Below are positions 45,712 to 55,336 of a DNA stretch of 55,506 bases, in pieces. A program made the translations under genes and the position numbers. The stretch is from the NCBI GenBank assembly GCA_021199495.1, contig JAJQHY010000088.1, positions 1 to 55,506 on the forward strand. The letters run 5' to 3'. The notes below the pieces were generated by a model. It did not search any database. It had not been told where the DNA came from and saw nothing but the letters and a program-made list of their open reading frames with translations. Numbering within the stretch: the first letter of the stretch is position 1; each line of letters opens with the position of its first letter. Source of the DNA: Lachnospiraceae bacterium. GTDB taxonomy: Bacteria; Bacillota; Clostridia; Lachnospirales; Lachnospiraceae.

Positions 45712-46674
45712 ATGAATGAAGTATTACAGAAATTAAATAACATCGGTATCGTACCGGTTGTTGTGATTAACAAGGTAGAGGACGCGGTTCCGCTTGCAAA
45801 AGCGCTCTGTGCCGGCGGTCTTCCCTGTGCGGAGGTGACTTTCCGTACCGCTGCCGCGAAGGAAGCGATTAAGGCCATGACCGAAGCCTGCCCCGAGATG
45901 GTGGTCGGCGCCGGCACTGTGCTGAATGCGGAGCAGGTAGACGCGGCGGTAGAAGCGGGCGCTACCTTTATTGTCAGCCCCGGTTTAAATCCGAAGACCG
46001 TAAAATACTGCCAGGAGAAGGGTGTGCCGATCACTCCTGGTACCTCCAGCCCCAGCGATATCGAACAGGCTATTGAGCTGGGTCTTGATGTCGTGAAGTT
46101 CTTCCCAGCGGAGCAGTCCGGCGGACTGGCCAAGATCAAGGCCATGGCGGCTCCCTATGTCAATATGAAGTTTATGCCCACCGGCGGCATCAACGCCAAA
46201 AACCTCAATGACTACTTAAGCTTCCCGAAGATCATCGCCTGCGGCGGTTCCTGGATGGTTCCGGCCAAGCTGGTGGATGAGGGTAAGTTTGACGAGATTG
46301 AAAAGCTGACCCGCGAGGCAGTGCAGACCATGCTTGGCTTCGAGATTAAGCATGTCGGCATCAACTGCGAGAACCCGGATGAAGCGAATGCTACGGCGAA
46401 CGCACTGGCACATGCCTTTAGCTTTGATATCAAGAACGGCAACAGCTCCATGTTTGTCGGCACTGCTTTTGAAGTGATGAAGACACCTTACTTAGGAGCC
46501 AAGGGTCACATCGCCATCGGCACCAATTACATGAACCGCGCCATCGCCTATATGGAGAATCTGGGTGTTGCGTTTGATTATGACACAGTCAAGTTAAACG
46601 AAAAGGGCGGCATCAAGGCCATCTATATGAAGGAAGAGATCGCCGGCTACGCGATTCATCTGGTACAGAAATAA
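45712..46674 (+). CDS. eda: KDPG / 4-hydroxy-2-oxoglutarate aldolase with extra C-terminal domain
   Basis: Splits 2-keto-3-deoxy-6-phosphogluconate into pyruvate and glyceraldehyde 3-phosphate. Residues 1-210 are the aldolase: C-A-E-V-T-F-R (Glu), G-A-G-T-V-L, D-V-V-K-F-F-P-A-E (Schiff-base Lys), P-T-G-G-I. Residues ~215-320 (H-V-G-I-N-C...) form a second domain resembling the VOC/glyoxalase fold, which E. coli Eda lacks. AAGGAGAGGG is the ribosome site. Last gene of the uronate operon; the KDG kinase needed before it is not in the cluster. Confidence 0.93.
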   Translation: MNEVLQKLNNIGIVPVVVINKVEDAVPLAKALCAGGLPCAEVTFRTAAAKEAIKAMTEACPEMVVGAGTVLNAEQVDAAVEAGATFIVSPGLNPKTVKYCQEKGVPITPGTSSPSDIEQAIELGLDVVKFFPAEQSGGLAKIKAMAAPYVNMKFMPTGGINAKNLNDYLSFPKIIACGGSWMVPAKLVDEGKFDEIEKLTREAVQTMLGFEIKHVGINCENPDEANATANALAHAFSFDIKNGNSSMFVGTAFEVMKTPYLGAKGHIAIGTNYMNRAIAYMENLGVAFDYDTVKLNEKGGIKAIYMKEEIAGYAIHLVQK

Positions 46675-46700
46675 GATTTGTTTCCCTGAGAAGATTCAGG

Positions 46701-46731
46701 CGGCGCCGGCCCATGACCGGCGCCGTTATTT
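46701..46731 (+). terminator. Terminator of the uronate operon
   Basis: CGGCGCCGG (46701-46709), seven-base loop, CCGGCGCCG (46717-46725), then TTATTT. Confidence 0.9.
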
Positions 46732-46800
46732 CGTACCACAGCACATCATATCATATGATTAAACTTGTATCATCATTTTTCAACAGAAAGGGGTTTTGGC

Positions 46801-48180
46801 ATGATCAGTAAGACTCTTCTTACACGTGTGCTTGAAAAGGCTCTTTCCACGGGAGCGGACTTCGCGGAAGTCTATGTGGAGCACACGAATGAACATAACA
46901 TTGCCATGATTGACAATAAGGTTGATTCTGTCACGGATCAGCTGATCAGCGGTGTCGGCATGCGGATTTTCCTGGGGACGCGCTGTGTGACCGCGTCCTG
47001 CACGTCTTTGGATGAGGACGATCTCATTGCCTGCGCGGGACGTATGGCGGATGCCTTAGGCGGCGTACCGGCGAATAAGACGGTGCACCTGCAGGAGCGG
47101 CTTTTCGGGGATATCCATCCGATCCGCATTGTGCCGCAGGATACGGCGAATTCCGTGAAGGTGGACCTTTTAAAGGAAGGCTATTTCGCGGCGAAAAATT
47201 ATCACCAGGATATCTCTCAGGTAAGGGCGAACCTGTTGGATGTGGATCATCAGATTCTGATTGCAAACAGCGACGGCTTGTATGCACAGGACAGACAGAT
47301 CCGCACCAGGATGACGGTCAACGCCTTTGCCAGCAAAAACGGAGAGACACAGAGTGGCTCCTGCTCCCCGGGACGCAGGATGGGCTTAGAGCTCTTTGAT
47401 ATGATTTCCCCGAAATCCATCGGCGAAGAGGCGGCAAGACAGGCGCTTGTCATGCTGAGTGCCGGATACATCAAGGCCGGCAGGATGCCTGTCGCCATTG
47501 AAAACGGTTTTGGAGGTGTGATTTTCCACGAGGCGTGCGGACACTCCCTTGAGGCCTCCAGCATTGCGCCGGGACAGTCACAGTTCTGTGGAAAACTTGG
47601 CCAGCAGATCGCCAATCCCAAGCTGACGGCCTTAGACGACGGCACCATTCCCAACGCCTGGGGCTCCATGAATATCGATGATGAAGGTACGCCGGCGCAG
47701 AGAAAGGTTCTGATTGAGAACGGTATTCTGAAATCCTATATGATAGATAAGCTGAACGGCCGCCGCATGGGAATGGAGAGCACAGGTTCCAGCCGCAGGC
47801 AGAGCTATCTGTTTGATCCTACCTCTCGCATGACCAATACGTTTATTGCCAATGGCCCTGACCGCAATGAGGATATTATTTCCTCCATTGAATATGGCCT
47901 CTACGCGAAGGCCATGGGCGGCGGCAGTGTCAATCCCGTGACGGGCGCCTTCAATTTCTCCGTCAGAGAAGGATATATTATCCGCAACGGCAAAATCTGT
48001 GAGCCTGTCCGCGGCGCCAGCCTGATCGGCAAGGGTTCGGAGATTATCATGGACATCGATATGATCGGCAACAATCTGGACACGGCACAGGGCATGTGCG
48101 GTTCTTCCAGCGGCAGCATTCCCACCGAGGTAGGACAGCCGCTGATCCGCGTGGCGTCGATCACCGTAGGCGGCAGATAA
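46801..48180 (+). CDS. tldD: TldD family metalloprotease
   Basis: 459 residues from ATG 46801 after AAAGGGG. The zinc site H-E-A-C-G-H-S-L-E-A (HExxxH) lies near residue 245, so this is the catalytic partner. TldD/TldE form a heterodimer that degrades unfolded peptides and, in E. coli, trims the microcin B17 leader. No peptide-antibiotic genes are near, so a general peptidase role is more likely here. The partner gene starts 10 bases downstream. Confidence 0.94.
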   Translation: MISKTLLTRVLEKALSTGADFAEVYVEHTNEHNIAMIDNKVDSVTDQLISGVGMRIFLGTRCVTASCTSLDEDDLIACAGRMADALGGVPANKTVHLQERLFGDIHPIRIVPQDTANSVKVDLLKEGYFAAKNYHQDISQVRANLLDVDHQILIANSDGLYAQDRQIRTRMTVNAFASKNGETQSGSCSPGRRMGLELFDMISPKSIGEEAARQALVMLSAGYIKAGRMPVAIENGFGGVIFHEACGHSLEASSIAPGQSQFCGKLGQQIANPKLTALDDGTIPNAWGSMNIDDEGTPAQRKVLIENGILKSYMIDKLNGRRMGMESTGSSRRQSYLFDPTSRMTNTFIANGPDRNEDIISSIEYGLYAKAMGGGSVNPVTGAFNFSVREGYIIRNGKICEPVRGASLIGKGSEIIMDIDMIGNNLDTAQGMCGSSSGSIPTEVGQPLIRVASITVGGR

Positions 48181-48190
48181 GGAGGATGGC

Positions 48191-49543
48191 ATGAAATATA
48201 CGGAATTTAAAGAACTGGTCATGGCGGCAGCAGCTGCCAGAGGCCTGACGGAATATGAGCTGTATGCGGAGGAAAGCGACAATATCAGCGCAGAGACGTT
48301 AAATCATGAGATTTCCGCCTTCTCCTCCAGCAGCGTGACGGGAGCCTGCTTTCGCTGCGTCAGTCAGGGGAAGATCGGCTATGCTTCCACAGAGCTTTAC
48401 GATGCGTCTGAAGCGCAGCGCCTGGTGGATGACGCCGTAGAAAACGCGGCCATTCTGGAAACGGAGGGAGAAGCGTTTATTCATGCGCCTGGAGACGAGT
48501 ACACGAAAGTGGAAGAGCCTACTGTGACGGTTCCTTCTGCCTCTGAGCTGAAAGACCTGGCACTGAAAATCGTGGAGGCTTCCTATGTGGCGGATGAAAG
48601 AATTATTGACGGCACACAGTCCAATACGCGTTTTAAGTTAAGCAGAACCTATCTGAGCAATTCCAAAGGTCTGGATCTGGCGCGATCGAGTGCTTTTACC
48701 TCGGCCGGCAGCTATCCGATCGCGAAAGACGGGGAGGAAATGTTCAGCGGCTTTTATTCCAAGGCCGGAGACTATCCGGAGCTGGATCCTCTGACAATTG
48801 CGCAGAAGGGCGTAGAGGACGCGGTTTCCCAGATCGGCGCTTCTTCTGTGCCGACCGGAACCTATGATGTGATGTTCTCCAACCATGTGACGTCCATGCT
48901 GCTGGGATGCTTTTTAAGTATTTTCTCGGCGGAATCTGCGCAGAAGGGTATGTCCAGATTTGCCGGGAAAGAGGGCGAGATGGTCGCGGCCTCCTGTGTG
49001 ACACTGACGGATGATCCGTTCTGTGAGGAGAGCCTTAACAAAATCCCCTTTGACGGTGAGGGCGTGGCAACCAGATATAAGGATGTGGTCAAGGATGGAA
49101 AGCTGGTAACGCTCCTGCACAATCTGACGACCGCGCACAAAGCGGGCATTCCTTCCACAGGCAATGGTGTGAAGGCAGGCTATGCGTCACAGGTCAGCAT
49201 CCAGCCGTATAATTTTTATCTGGCAAAAGGCGGCGGCGGTACGACGGAGGAGATGTTTGCCCATCTGAATGACGGCCTTTACATCACCGAGTTAAACGGC
49301 ATGCACGCCGGAGCCAGCCCGGTGACCGGTGACTTTTCCTTAGCCTCCGCGGGCTTTTTGGTTAAAGACGGCAAAAAGGGAGGACCGGTCAAAAACTTTA
49401 CGGTTTCCGGCAATTTCTATCAGCTTTTGAAGGATATCGCGCTGGTAGGAGATGACTGGGAGCTGCGCCCGCCCATGCGGGGAAGCTCCTGCTACGGCGG
49501 ACCTTCCTTTATTGTGAAGGGCATGAGTATAGGCGGAAAGTAA
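48191..49543 (+). CDS. pmbA: TldE/PmbA family protein
   Basis: 450 residues, homologous to TldD but with no HExxxH, as expected for the non-catalytic TldE/PmbA partner. V-M-F-S-N-H-V-T-S-M-L and G-N-G-V-K-A-G-Y are typical stretches, and S-V-T-G-A-C-F-R near the N-terminus matches the family. GGAGG precedes ATG. Transcribed with tldD and ended by the terminator at 49576. Confidence 0.93.
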   Translation: MKYTEFKELVMAAAAARGLTEYELYAEESDNISAETLNHEISAFSSSSVTGACFRCVSQGKIGYASTELYDASEAQRLVDDAVENAAILETEGEAFIHAPGDEYTKVEEPTVTVPSASELKDLALKIVEASYVADERIIDGTQSNTRFKLSRTYLSNSKGLDLARSSAFTSAGSYPIAKDGEEMFSGFYSKAGDYPELDPLTIAQKGVEDAVSQIGASSVPTGTYDVMFSNHVTSMLLGCFLSIFSAESAQKGMSRFAGKEGEMVAASCVTLTDDPFCEESLNKIPFDGEGVATRYKDVVKDGKLVTLLHNLTTAHKAGIPSTGNGVKAGYASQVSIQPYNFYLAKGGGGTTEEMFAHLNDGLYITELNGMHAGASPVTGDFSLASAGFLVKDGKKGGPVKNFTVSGNFYQLLKDIALVGDDWELRPPMRGSSCYGGPSFIVKGMSIGGK

Positions 49544-49575
49544 AGTTTGTAATCCACATATCATATTTTATGAAA

Positions 49576-49610
49576 ACGGAGTGTTCCTTAAGCGGGACGC
49601 TCCGTTTTTT
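49576..49610 (+). terminator. Terminator after tldD-pmbA
   Basis: 12-bp stem 49576-49587 / 49594-49605 with G-U pairs, loop TTAAGC, then TTTTTT. Confidence 0.9.
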
Positions 49611-49649
49611 GTACGGGAACTAATCGAAAAGGGCATTGCCGAGAGGAAA

Positions 49650-49769
49650 AGTTTAGTAAGACTAAGAAAAAAATTTAACTTTTTTGAATTTATCTATTGA
49701 CGCTGACAGAAAAATATGTATAATGATACCTGTTGATTTCAGTTTAGTTTTGCTAAACTTAAAGTTTAG
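49650..49769 (+). promoter_or_regulatory. Promoter and palindromic operators of the polyamine operon
   Basis: Promoter TTGACG (49697-49702), 16 bp, TATAAT (49719-49724). Upstream lies AGTTTAGT-AAG-ACTAAG (49650-49666); downstream AGTTTAG-TTTTG-CTAAACT (49741-49759) and a third AGTTTAG (49763-49769). The repeated half site flanks the promoter, as expected for an autoregulating XRE repressor. Confidence 0.7.
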
Positions 49770-49790
49770 AATTTACAAGCGGGTGAGCGC

Positions 49791-50324
49791 ATGGACATCG
49801 GAGGAAAAATCAAGGAGCTGCGTCTGATGAAGAATCTGACACAGGAGGAGCTGGCGGATCGGGCGGAATTGTCGAAGGGCTTTATTTCGCAGCTGGAGAG
49901 AAATCTGACCTCGCCGTCGATAGCCACACTGACGGATATCCTGACCTGTCTCGGGACGGATCTGAAGGAATTTTTCAGCGACTCGGAGGACACACAGATT
50001 GTGTTCAGAAAGACGGATTATTTTGAAAAGATCGACGAGGAGCGGGGCAATGAGATCCAGTGGGTTGTGCCGAACGCGCAGAAAAACACGATGGAACCCA
50101 TCCTGGTGACGATTGAGAAGGGCGGGAGGACGGAGGCTCTTGATCCCCACGAAGGAGAGGAGTTCGGCTATCTGTTGAGCGGCAGCGCGGATTTGCATAT
50201 TGGCTCCAAAGCATATAAGGTCAGAGCGGGAGAGTCCTTTTATTTTGCAGCAAAATACCGGCATTATCTGACATCGTCCACGGGAGCGAAGTTTTTGTGG
50301 ATCAGCACGCCGCCAAGCTTTTGA
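49791..50324 (+). CDS. XRE-family regulator with cupin domain
   Basis: 177 residues. Residues ~5-60 are a helix-turn-helix of XRE type ([22 protein letters not shown]); ~105-175 are a cupin ([20 protein letters not shown]). This is the architecture of PuuR-type polyamine regulators. It lies directly before potA and probably senses a polyamine or related molecule through the cupin and controls its own operon via the AGTTTAG palindromes; repressor or activator is not decided. Confidence 0.92.
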   Translation: MDIGGKIKELRLMKNLTQEELADRAELSKGFISQLERNLTSPSIATLTDILTCLGTDLKEFFSDSEDTQIVFRKTDYFEKIDEERGNEIQWVVPNAQKNTMEPILVTIEKGGRTEALDPHEGEEFGYLLSGSADLHIGSKAYKVRAGESFYFAAKYRHYLTSSTGAKFLWISTPPSF

Positions 50325-50341
50325 CAACAGAGAGGTATATT

Positions 50342-51379
<1,038 letters not shown>

Positions 51380-51382
<3 letters not shown>

Positions 51383-51445
51383 TGATACAAGGGGACAAAA
51401 AGTCATGAATGAATTCAGGATTGCGGAGCAATCCTGGTATCATCA
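51380..51445 (+). repeat. Nested inverted repeat between potA and potB
   Basis: Outer arms TGATGATAC (51380-51388) / GTATCATCA (51437-51445); inner arms AGGATTGC (51417-51424) / GCAATCCT (51428-51435). It starts at the potA stop and ends just before the potB ribosome site, and may adjust the expression ratio of the two genes. The stretch 51382-51395 recurs exactly at 27279-27292. Confidence 0.75.
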
Positions 51446-51466
51446 TAGAAGGAGAGGAGTTTATAT

Positions 51467-52297
51467 ATGAAATACTACATAAAAATGGTGCGTCCCTATA
51501 TGGTCTGGTCCTTTTTGATGGTTGTCATTCCGATGGTGCTGATTGCCATCTACTCCGTGACTACAGGGGGCAATACCCTGGTCAATATCCAGTTCACGCT
51601 GGAAAACTTCGCTAAATTCGCGGAACCCATTTATGTGCAGGTCTTTCTTAAATCCTTAAGGATCGGCCTGATTACTGTGGGAATCTGCCTGGTCCTTGGG
51701 TATTTACTGGCTTATCAGATCTGCCGTTTTGAGGAGAGAATCCAGAGCAGCCTGATTTTGCTGGTGACCATTCCCATGTGGATCAATACCCTGCTGCGTA
51801 CATATGCCTGGATCAGTATTCTGTCCGATAATGGCATTATCAATACCTTTCTGCAGGCGCTGGGCCTGGAACCTGTGACCATGATGTACACTGACTTTGC
51901 TGTGATTATCGGTATGGTGAGCGATTTTCTGCCTTTCATGGTGATACCGATTCATACCTCTCTCAGTAAGATTGATAAATCTCTGATTGAGGCAGCCGAG
52001 GACCTGGGGGCGACGCCGTTCCAGACCTTTACGAGGGTCATTTTCAAGCTGTCCATTCCGGGTGTGCTGAGTGGTGTGATCGTGACGTTTCTGCTCTCAA
52101 TTTCCACCTTTGTCATTCCGAAGCTGTTGGGAGGCGGGCAGTATACACTTATCGGCAACCTGATTGAGAATCAGTTTATTTCCGTTGGCAACTGGAACTT
52201 CGGCAGCGCCCTGTCCCTGATCCTGACGGTAGTCATCCTGGCGGCCATCACGCTGATGCGAAAACTGGATCAGGAAGAAAAGGAGGAGGAGCTGTGA
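51467..52297 (+). CDS. potB: Spermidine/putrescine ABC permease PotB
   Basis: 276 residues with six membrane helices and the EAA loop E-A-A-E-D-L-G-A-T-P-F-Q-T-F near residue 175, the contact point with PotA. AAGGAGAGG precedes the ATG. The stop overlaps the GTG of potC. Confidence 0.95.
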   Translation: MKYYIKMVRPYMVWSFLMVVIPMVLIAIYSVTTGGNTLVNIQFTLENFAKFAEPIYVQVFLKSLRIGLITVGICLVLGYLLAYQICRFEERIQSSLILLVTIPMWINTLLRTYAWISILSDNGIINTFLQALGLEPVTMMYTDFAVIIGMVSDFLPFMVIPIHTSLSKIDKSLIEAAEDLGATPFQTFTRVIFKLSIPGVLSGVIVTFLLSISTFVIPKLLGGGQYTLIGNLIENQFISVGNWNFGSALSLILTVVILAAITLMRKLDQEEKEEEL

Positions 52298-53124
52298 AAA
52301 AGAAAAAGAGCCTTCCGGGCACAATCTATATCATTGTCTGTTTCCTGTTTCTGTATCTGCCGATTTTAGTGACGATGTTTTTTTCCTTTAATTCGTCCAA
52401 GTCGCTGACCAAATTTACCGGCTTTTCGCTGAGATGGTATCAGGAGCTGTTCGCGGACGCGGAGATCATGAGCGCTGTATCTGTGTCAATCACCATTGCG
52501 CTGTTATCTACGCTGATCTCGACTGTTTTAGGCACGGCGACCGCCATCGGCCTGTCGAAAAATAAAAAAGTCATCAAGGAGCTGATTATCAACATCAACA
52601 ATATTCCGATCATGAATCCGGATATTGTAACGGCCATCGGCCTGATGATTTTATTTTCCTTCTTAAAGATTGAGAAGGGTTATATGACGATGCTTTTAGC
52701 ACATATTTCCTTCTGTACGCCCTATGTCATCACCAGCGTTTACCCGAAGGTGAGGGCGCTCAATCCAAACCTGGCCAACGCTGCCATGGATCTGGGTGCG
52801 ACGCCCTGGCAGGCATTGTACAAGGTGATTATTCCCATGATCAAGGACGGGATTTTTGCGGGTGTGCTGCTGGCTTTCACGATGTCTTTTGATGACTTTG
52901 TGATTTCTTATTTTGTGACCGGCAATGGTGTGAAAAATATTTCCATCATCGTCTACAACATGACGAAGCGCACCAACCCGACCATCAACGCGCTGTCCAC
53001 GATCGTGATTCTGGTAATTATGATTATGCTGATCATCGCGAATGCGGTGCCGGCCGTGATGAGAAGACGGAAAAAGCAGGCAATTATCCGGCGGGAGCAG
53101 ACAGATCAGGGAGCGGCAGCGTAA
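52294..53124 (+). CDS. potC: Spermidine/putrescine ABC permease PotC
   Basis: 276 residues from GTG 52294 with AGGAGGAG just upstream; overlaps potB by four bases. Six membrane helices; EAA loop N-A-A-M-D-L-G-A-T-P-W-Q-A-L near residue 165; D-D-F-V-I-S-Y-F motif as in PotC proteins. Pairs with PotB. Confidence 0.95.
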   Translation: MKKKKSLPGTIYIIVCFLFLYLPILVTMFFSFNSSKSLTKFTGFSLRWYQELFADAEIMSAVSVSITIALLSTLISTVLGTATAIGLSKNKKVIKELIININNIPIMNPDIVTAIGLMILFSFLKIEKGYMTMLLAHISFCTPYVITSVYPKVRALNPNLANAAMDLGATPWQALYKVIIPMIKDGIFAGVLLAFTMSFDDFVISYFVTGNGVKNISIIVYNMTKRTNPTINALSTIVILVIMIMLIIANAVPAVMRRRKKQAIIRREQTDQGAAA

Positions 53125-53231
53125 GAAAAGTGAAAACATTTCCGGGACAGACCGGAGTCTGACGGAACAGTTATTTCAGATAAATACAGGCTACAAGGCC
53201 GTATATATATCACAAACGAGGAGGACATCAG

Positions 53232-54284
53232 ATGATGAAAAAGAAATTACTGACTGTAATGGCGGCGCTGGGGCTGACCATGCTCATGCTTTCCGGCTGC
53301 GGCAACAGCAGCAAGGCTACTTTGAAGGTGTACAACGCGGGCGAATATATTGATACCAGTCTGTTGACGCAGTTTGAAAAGGAATACGACTGTAAAGTTG
53401 TGTACGAGACGTTTGACTCCAATGAATCCATGTACACAAAAATTTTGAGCGGCGAGTCCTACGACGTTCTGATTCCCTCGGATTATATGATTGAGCGCCT
53501 GATCAAGGAGGACTACCTGCAGAAAATCGACTGGGACAAAATTCCGAACAGTGTGAACTTAAACCAGGACGTGATGGGGCAGGATTTTGATCCGGACAAT
53601 GAGTACAGCGTTCCTTATTTCTATGGAACAGTGGGAATTCTCTACGACACCACGGTAGTGGATGAGGAAGATCTGGCGGATGGCTGGGAGCTTTTGCGCA
53701 ACACGAAATATGCGGGAGACATCTATATGTATGATTCCGAGCGTGATTCCTTTATGATCGCGTTAAAGGCTCTGGGGTATTCCATGAATACGGACAATAC
53801 CGATGAGATTGATGAAGCCTATGAGTGGCTGATCGAGCAGAGAGACCTGATGTCACCGATTTACGCGGGTGATGATGTGATTGACAATATGGTGTCCGGC
53901 AATAAATCCATTGCCATCGTTTACTCCGGCGACGCGGCCTATATCATGTCCGAAAATGAGGATCTGGAGTATTATCAGCCGGACGAGGGAACCAACGAGT
54001 GGTTTGACTGCATGGTAATTATGAAGGATTCCGAGCAGGTGGATCTGGCGCACGCGTTTATTAATTTTATGCTGGACGTAGAGAATGCTACAGCCAATAC
54101 CGCTGAGGTAGGATATACATCCCCTGTCACGGAGGCTTATGAGACGATGATTTCAGAGGATTATGCGGGCATTTCCTCCTATGCGCCGGATATGACCAAT
54201 CCGCTGGATGAATGCTTCCGTTACCAGACAACCGAGATCAAGCAGTATTTCGCGGATCTGTGGACGAAGGTGAAGGCGTATTAA
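53232..54284 (+). CDS. potD: Spermidine/putrescine-binding lipoprotein PotD
   Basis: 350 residues. ATG 53232 is seven bases after AGGAGG. The signal ends L-S-G-C (Cys23), so the binding protein is lipid-anchored as in Gram-positives. Y-N-A-G-E-Y-I-D near the mature N-terminus, D-V-L-I-P-S-D-Y-M and Y-S-G-D-A-A-Y are conserved PotD stretches. Last gene of the operon; whether it prefers spermidine or putrescine is not visible. Confidence 0.95.
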   Translation: MMKKKLLTVMAALGLTMLMLSGCGNSSKATLKVYNAGEYIDTSLLTQFEKEYDCKVVYETFDSNESMYTKILSGESYDVLIPSDYMIERLIKEDYLQKIDWDKIPNSVNLNQDVMGQDFDPDNEYSVPYFYGTVGILYDTTVVDEEDLADGWELLRNTKYAGDIYMYDSERDSFMIALKALGYSMNTDNTDEIDEAYEWLIEQRDLMSPIYAGDDVIDNMVSGNKSIAIVYSGDAAYIMSENEDLEYYQPDEGTNEWFDCMVIMKDSEQVDLAHAFINFMLDVENATANTAEVGYTSPVTEAYETMISEDYAGISSYAPDMTNPLDECFRYQTTEIKQYFADLWTKVKAY

Positions 54285-54531
54285 GCGAAAAGTCAGTTAT
54301 TATTCACGATCCTCCACCTCACATGCGCAATCTCGCCCGCTTCGCGTGCTTTCCCGCCCCTGACAGGGCTAAGATTGCTTATGCGGGTGGAGTGACTGAT
54401 TCTCAGTCATCTGAAAACTGTAAACAGCCCCTTGCAAGCACACTACGCTTGACAGGTCTGTTTCCAGCTTTCAGACCGACCGTGAATAGTAACAAAAGTA
54501 ACAAAAAGTTGCAAAAATTTCAAAATAATAC
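54285..54531 (+). other. Gene-free, strongly structured intergenic element
   Basis: No credible gene. Three successive inverted repeats: (1) 54312-54392, CTCCACC/GGTGGAG and GCAATCT/AGATTGC with inner GCCC/GGGC; (2) TGACTGA-TTC-TCAGTCA at about 54393-54409; (3) an 18-base arm 54410-54427 pairing with 54458-54475 (16 of 18 pairs) around an inner CAAGC/GCTTG. No T run follows, so a simple potD terminator is unlikely. It may be a mobile palindromic repeat or an RNA. Confidence 0.6.
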
Positions 54532-54560
54532 TTGACGAATCCTGATATTTCTGGTATAGT
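54532..54560 (+). promoter_or_regulatory. tRNA-Leu promoter
   Basis: TTGACG (54532-54537), 17 bp, TATAGT (54555-54560); strong consensus, 26 bases before the tRNA. Confidence 0.88.
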
Positions 54561-54585
54561 ACCATTTGTTCGCGGCAAGCGAAAT

Positions 54586-54669
54586 GCGGAAGTGGCGGAA
54601 TTGGCAGACGCGCACGGTTCAGGTCCGTGTGGAGGTTACTCCTTGAGGGTTCAAGTCCCTTCTTCCGCA
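54586..54669 (+). tRNA. tRNA-Leu (anticodon CAG)
   Basis: Acceptor arms GCGGAAG (54586-54592) / CTTCCGC (54662-54668) with discriminator A. Anticodon stem CACGG/CCGTG around loop TTCAGGT, anticodon CAG at 54620-54622, reading CUG. Long variable arm (class II, 84 bases) and GGTTCAAGTCC T-arm confirm Leu. CCA is not encoded. Confidence 0.97.
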
Positions 54670-54682
54670 GCCTGATGAGATG

Positions 54683-54725
54683 GCTCAGAGACCTTTGTAA
54701 TAAGGTTTTCTGAGCTTTTCTTTTT
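54683..54725 (+). terminator. tRNA-Leu terminator
   Basis: GCTCAG (54683-54688) / CTGAGC (54710-54715) with inner ACCTT/AAGGT (54691-54695 / 54702-54706), then TTTTCTTTTT. Confidence 0.9.
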
Positions 54726-54773
54726 GGAAAATGGATGCAGCTACTGCCGCTGCATGTATTGCTGGCCAAGTCC

Positions 54774-54824
54774 AAAACGGGGGCTGTCGCCTCACGAAAT
54801 TTTATTCGTGAAAGCGACAGCCCC
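54774..54824 (-). terminator. Terminator of the D-x-D-G-D-G repeat gene
   Basis: GGGGCTGTCGC (54780-54790) / GCGACAGCCCC (54814-54824) with inner CACGAA/TTCGTG. On the minus strand it is followed by CGTTTTGG, so it fits the gene ending at 54842. Confidence 0.8.
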
Positions 54825-54841
54825 ATATTGACGTTTCTTCA

Positions 54842-55336
54842 TTATTTTTCACTGTCTTCCTTCTCAGAGGTCTCCTGCGGATCATCCGTGATCATAATAT
54901 CCGGTTCTCCGTCGCCGTCTACATCAACAAAGGCAGTATCCATTTCGCCATCTCCGGTAGTATCAGCAGTCACAACATCAATCGTACCGTCACCATCCAG
55001 GTCCTTCATGACAGTATCAATATTTCCGTCCCCGGTGGTGTCCATTATTACGGTATCAATTTTGCCATCGCCGGTGGTGTCAGCCATTACGCCGTCTACT
55101 TTGCCATCGCCGTCCAGATCCAGAGGAATGACCTTGCTTTCTTCCTTCTTTTTATCACTGATTTTTTTTACGATTACGGCGGCGATGCCAGCGGCAGCAC
55201 CAATCAGTACCACACCTTTTAAGATTTTCTTTTTTTCATGATCTGCTCCTGTTCTGCAATTTTTGATTGCCGTGTCTGTCAGGCTGTTGCCTGTTCTGGT
55301 TTTCATATTATAAAGTATCATATACAATCGGGCCAT
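54842..55336 (-). CDS. Membrane protein with six D-x-D-G-D-G repeats; start unclear
   Basis: The largest open frame gives 164 residues, but none of its in-frame ATGs (55336, 55321, 55306) has a ribosome site. A well-placed ATG at 55239 (AGGAG six bases before) is out of frame by one base: it runs through seven A and stops after six codons. Eight A would give M-K-K-K-K-I-L-K-G-V-V-L and join the conserved part. That part has one membrane helix followed by six exact 13-residue units (D-x-D/T-G-D-G-x-x-D-x-x-x-x), like calcium-binding EF-hand or dockerin loops. It is probably anchored with the acidic repeats outside. Calcium binding is inference. Confidence 0.68.
   Translation of the reverse strand: MARLYMILYNMKTRTGNSLTDTAIKNCRTGADHEKKKILKGVVLIGAAAGIAAVIVKKISDKKKEESKVIPLDLDGDGKVDGVMADTTGDGKIDTVIMDTTGDGNIDTVMKDLDGDGTIDVVTADTTGDGEMDTAFVDVDGDGEPDIMITDDPQETSEKEDSEK

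Noticed and set aside
54212-54535. 107-codon frame across the potD end and intergenic element
   Set aside because: Begins inside potD in another frame and runs through the inverted repeats; no ribosome site.
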